24,155 nucleotides of DNA from an uncultured Ruminococcus sp. (GTDB taxonomy: Bacteria; Bacillota; Clostridia; Lachnospirales; Lachnospiraceae). The translations under genes were made by a program, and so were the position numbers. The number at the start of each line of letters is the position of its first letter. The stretch's first letter is position 1. Positions 22,749 to 24,155 of the stretch are shown here, one piece after another. Where the stretch lies: positions 1 to 24,155 of the forward strand of contig UQKK01000044.1 in NCBI GenBank assembly GCA_900541505.1, in the 5' to 3' direction. The notes below the pieces were generated by a model. It saw nothing but the letters and a program-made list of their open reading frames with translations. It was not told the DNA's origin and did not search any database.

Positions 22749-23309
22749 CTATGAAACCTGATTCTCTTTTTCTCTCACGCACCCGCCGCATCCGGCGCAT
22801 TGTCTTTCCTGCGTCACATCAAAACTTGAATAGTTCGTATATTTTTCCAGCGCGCACACAGCCTGGGAAGAAATCCCCTCTCCGCTTCCGGTGAAGCCCA
22901 GTCCTTCCTCCGTGGTTGCTTTTATATTAACCTGGTCTGTCTCAATCTTTAAGGCAGCCGCTATATTCTCCCGCATTTGGTCAATGTAGGGACGCATCTT
23001 CGGCTTCTGCGCAATGATGGTGGCATCGATGTTCTCCACCACATAGCCCTTTCTGTCTAAAAGCGCCGCCACATGTTCTAAAAGAAGGATACTGGAAATC
23101 CCCCGGTACTGCTCATCGGTATCGGGAAAATGCTTACCGATATCTCCAAGCGCCGCTGCTCCCAGCAGGGCATCCATCACCGCATGCACCAGCACATCCG
23201 CATCCGAGTGCCCCAAAAGTCCCTTCTCGTAAGGAATCTCCACTCCTCCGAGAATCAGTTTTCTTCCTTCTGTCAGTTTATGGACATCATAACCCATTCC
23301 AACTCTCAT
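22749..23309 (-). CDS. ispF: 2-C-methyl-D-erythritol 2,4-cyclodiphosphate synthase
   Basis: About 186 residues. The enzyme closes the cyclodiphosphate in the non-mevalonate isoprenoid pathway; it is a trimer with a zinc ion. Family residues are complete: RVGMGYDVHKL (Asp and His zinc ligands), GHSDADVLVHAVMDALLGA (third His), GDIGKHFPDTD, and ATTEEGLGFTGSGEGISSQA at the usual C-terminus. After that the protein runs on for about 30 residues holding CAGCGGC, a Cys-rich tail not needed for the fold. The ATG at 23309 has AGGAG 8 bases upstream; the ATG at 23315 has no space for a ribosome binding site. It overlaps the end of the upstream gene, whose stop lies at 23312-23314, and is translationally coupled to it. 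Confidence 0.95.
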   Translation of the reverse strand: MRVGMGYDVHKLTEGRKLILGGVEIPYEKGLLGHSDADVLVHAVMDALLGAAALGDIGKHFPDTDEQYRGISSILLLEHVAALLDRKGYVVENIDATIIAQKPKMRPYIDQMRENIAAALKIETDQVNIKATTEEGLGFTGSGEGISSQAVCALEKYTNYSSFDVTQERQCAGCGGCVREKENQVS

Positions 23310-23311
23310 TA

Positions 23312-23959
23312 TCATCTCTCCTCGTAATCACGTTCCAGTTCTTCCGCCTCTTCTGCTGACGTTTCTTCCTCTTCCGCGTCTTCCACCGCTATTCTTTCGA
23401 CCTTTTCCTCAGGTAACGCTGCGCTGCTTTCTTCTGCTACATCCGCCGATACTGCCGCGCCGCTTTCTTCCACCACTTCCGCTGATACTGCCGCACTGCT
23501 TTCTTCTGCCGCATCATCGGATACTACCGCGCCGCTTCCTTCTGCCGCATCAACGGATACTGCCGCGCCGCTTCCTTCTGCCGCTTCCGCTGATACTGCC
23601 GCGCCGCTTTCTTCTGCCACTTGCACTGAAGCTGCTGTACCGCTTTCTTCCGTCACTTTCTCCAATGGTGCTGCCGCGGTTTCTTTTGCTCCCGGCAGTA
23701 CGGAATGTGCCTCTTTCTCTGTCTCACGCGCACTGCTGCCGCTCTCCGCCCTCTCTTGTCTCTGTTCTTTAAACATGTGGATGAGGGCGCCCACTGCGAA
23801 CCACAGACCCACCACACCAAAGAATACACCCATGATAATATTGAAGGTGGCATTGGTGGGTTTTTGTTCCAATGTCTCTGTCACCAGCTGTACTCCCAGA
23901 TAAGCCAGATAGGCTCCTGCTACGATGCGAAAAATATAACTTGTCCGGTTATTTCTCAT
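23312..23959 (-). CDS. membrane protein with acidic 12-residue repeats, function unknown
   Basis: 215 residues. Two hydrophobic segments (about 8-25 and 41-62) form a hairpin in the membrane, followed by a basic stretch (HMFKEQRQER). The rest is low-complexity and acidic. Residues 108-179 are six tandem copies of a 12-residue unit of the type AAVSAEAAEGSG, and the end is Glu-rich (EEEETSAEEAEELERDYEER). I do not recognise a family for the first part. GGAGGAG lies 8 bases before the ATG. It heads an operon with ispF and the GNAT gene. The repeat region is probably disordered, and its copy number may vary between strains. Confidence 0.78.
   Translation of the reverse strand: MRNNRTSYIFRIVAGAYLAYLGVQLVTETLEQKPTNATFNIIMGVFFGVVGLWFAVGALIHMFKEQRQERAESGSSARETEKEAHSVLPGAKETAAAPLEKVTEESGTAASVQVAEESGAAVSAEAAEGSGAAVSVDAAEGSGAVVSDDAAEESSAAVSAEVVEESGAAVSADVAEESSAALPEEKVERIAVEDAEEEETSAEEAEELERDYEER
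23423..23638. repeat. 36-bp coding tandem repeat, six units
   Basis: In-frame repeats of 36 bases encode a 12-residue unit (AAVSxxAAExSx on the minus strand). The units differ mostly by base substitutions. They are listed by protein residues 108-119, 120-131, 132-143, 144-155, 156-167 and 168-179 of the gene at 23312-23959. Confidence 0.8.
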
Positions 23960-24068
23960 TTGTCTTCTCCTCCGTATCTTTTAGTATGCTCTTCAAACAG
24001 TTTTTTATCATTTGGTTCCATCCGCGAAATGTAAGCGCAGGACGCCGCACAATTTTCTTAAGATGCAG

Positions 24069-24095
24069 AAAAGCCCGTACTAAATACGGGCTTTT
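24069..24095 (-). terminator. terminator downstream of tRNA-Met
   Basis: AAAAGCCCGTA (24069-24079) and TACGGGCTTTT (24085-24095) form an 11-bp stem around a 5-base loop, with T runs on both strands. It follows the tRNA 3' end. Confidence 0.88.
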
Positions 24096-24102
24096 CTGGC
24101 AA

Positions 24103-24155
24103 TAGCGGAAACTGGATTTGAACCAGCGACACCACGGGTATGAACCGTGTGCTCT
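24103..24155 (-). tRNA. tRNA-Met (anticodon CAT), 5' part cut by the window edge
   Basis: The minus strand holds the anticodon stem-loop CACGG-TTCATAC-CCGTG (anticodon CAT), a T arm GCTGGTTCAAATCCAGT and the 3' acceptor strand TTCCGCT with discriminator A. The anticodon arm resembles the elongator tRNA-Met of Bacillus more than initiator or Ile2 tRNA. The 5' end lies beyond the window. Confidence 0.87.

Noticed and set aside
23423..23638. Tandem repeats considered as a CRISPR array
   Set aside because: The units are contiguous, in frame, without spacers, and encode protein repeats.

Overview
This 24.2-kb window looks like the chromosome of a gut-type Firmicute, most likely a Lachnospiraceae member (Blautia, Ruminococcus or Dorea-like). 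This placement is inferred from protein style, strong AGGAGG ribosome binding sites, a sporulation sigma factor (SigH), a Cys T-box leader, a bacterial GlnRS, and the gene order ispF ... cysE-cysS-mrnC-rlmB-sigH known from Bacillus and the clostridia. No species can be named from the sequence alone. Almost all genes lie on the minus strand; the exceptions are a small membrane protein at the left edge and an NSS-family sodium symporter.

Layout, left to right. (1) 1-2840: a small plus-strand membrane protein with its own promoter and terminator, an AT-rich membrane-anchored protein of unknown function, and an orphan MocR-type (GntR + aminotransferase fold) regulator. (2) 2845-6400: glnS and the divergently transcribed NSS transporter, ending in a dispersed palindromic repeat and a bidirectional terminator. 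(3) 6401-8608: a Nudix hydrolase with a small hypothetical gene upstream, a 5'-truncated AAA/DUF4143 ATPase remnant, and tRNA-Thr(GGT). (4) 8747-16390: a nucleoside locus. It holds a lipoprotein solute-binding protein, two CUT1-type permeases and a nucleoside hydrolase under one promoter. A LacI-PfkB fusion protein, cytidine deaminase and uridine phosphorylase follow under a second, apparently autoregulated promoter. (5) 16527-21480: the housekeeping operon cysE-cysS-mrnC-rlmB-sigH-dtd, read from a strong promoter through a T-box whose specifier is UGC (Cys). (6) 21611-23959: an operon of a repeat-rich membrane protein, ispF and an Eis-like GNAT acetyltransferase. (7) The right edge cuts a tRNA-Met(CAT) gene.

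How the parts work together. The most interesting unit is region 4. The transporter would import a nucleoside, or possibly a nucleotide-derived sugar. Nucleoside hydrolase, cytidine deaminase and uridine phosphorylase would release base and (phospho)ribose. The regulator has a LacI DNA-binding and sensor half fused to a ribokinase-like half in which two conserved active-site motifs are altered, so the kinase half may act as a sensor rather than an enzyme. No transporter ATPase is encoded, which suggests a shared MsmX-type ATPase. In region 5, Cys-tRNA charging would gate cysteine synthesis (CysE) and Cys-tRNA synthetase together. All functional calls rest on reading motifs by eye; no database search was run.
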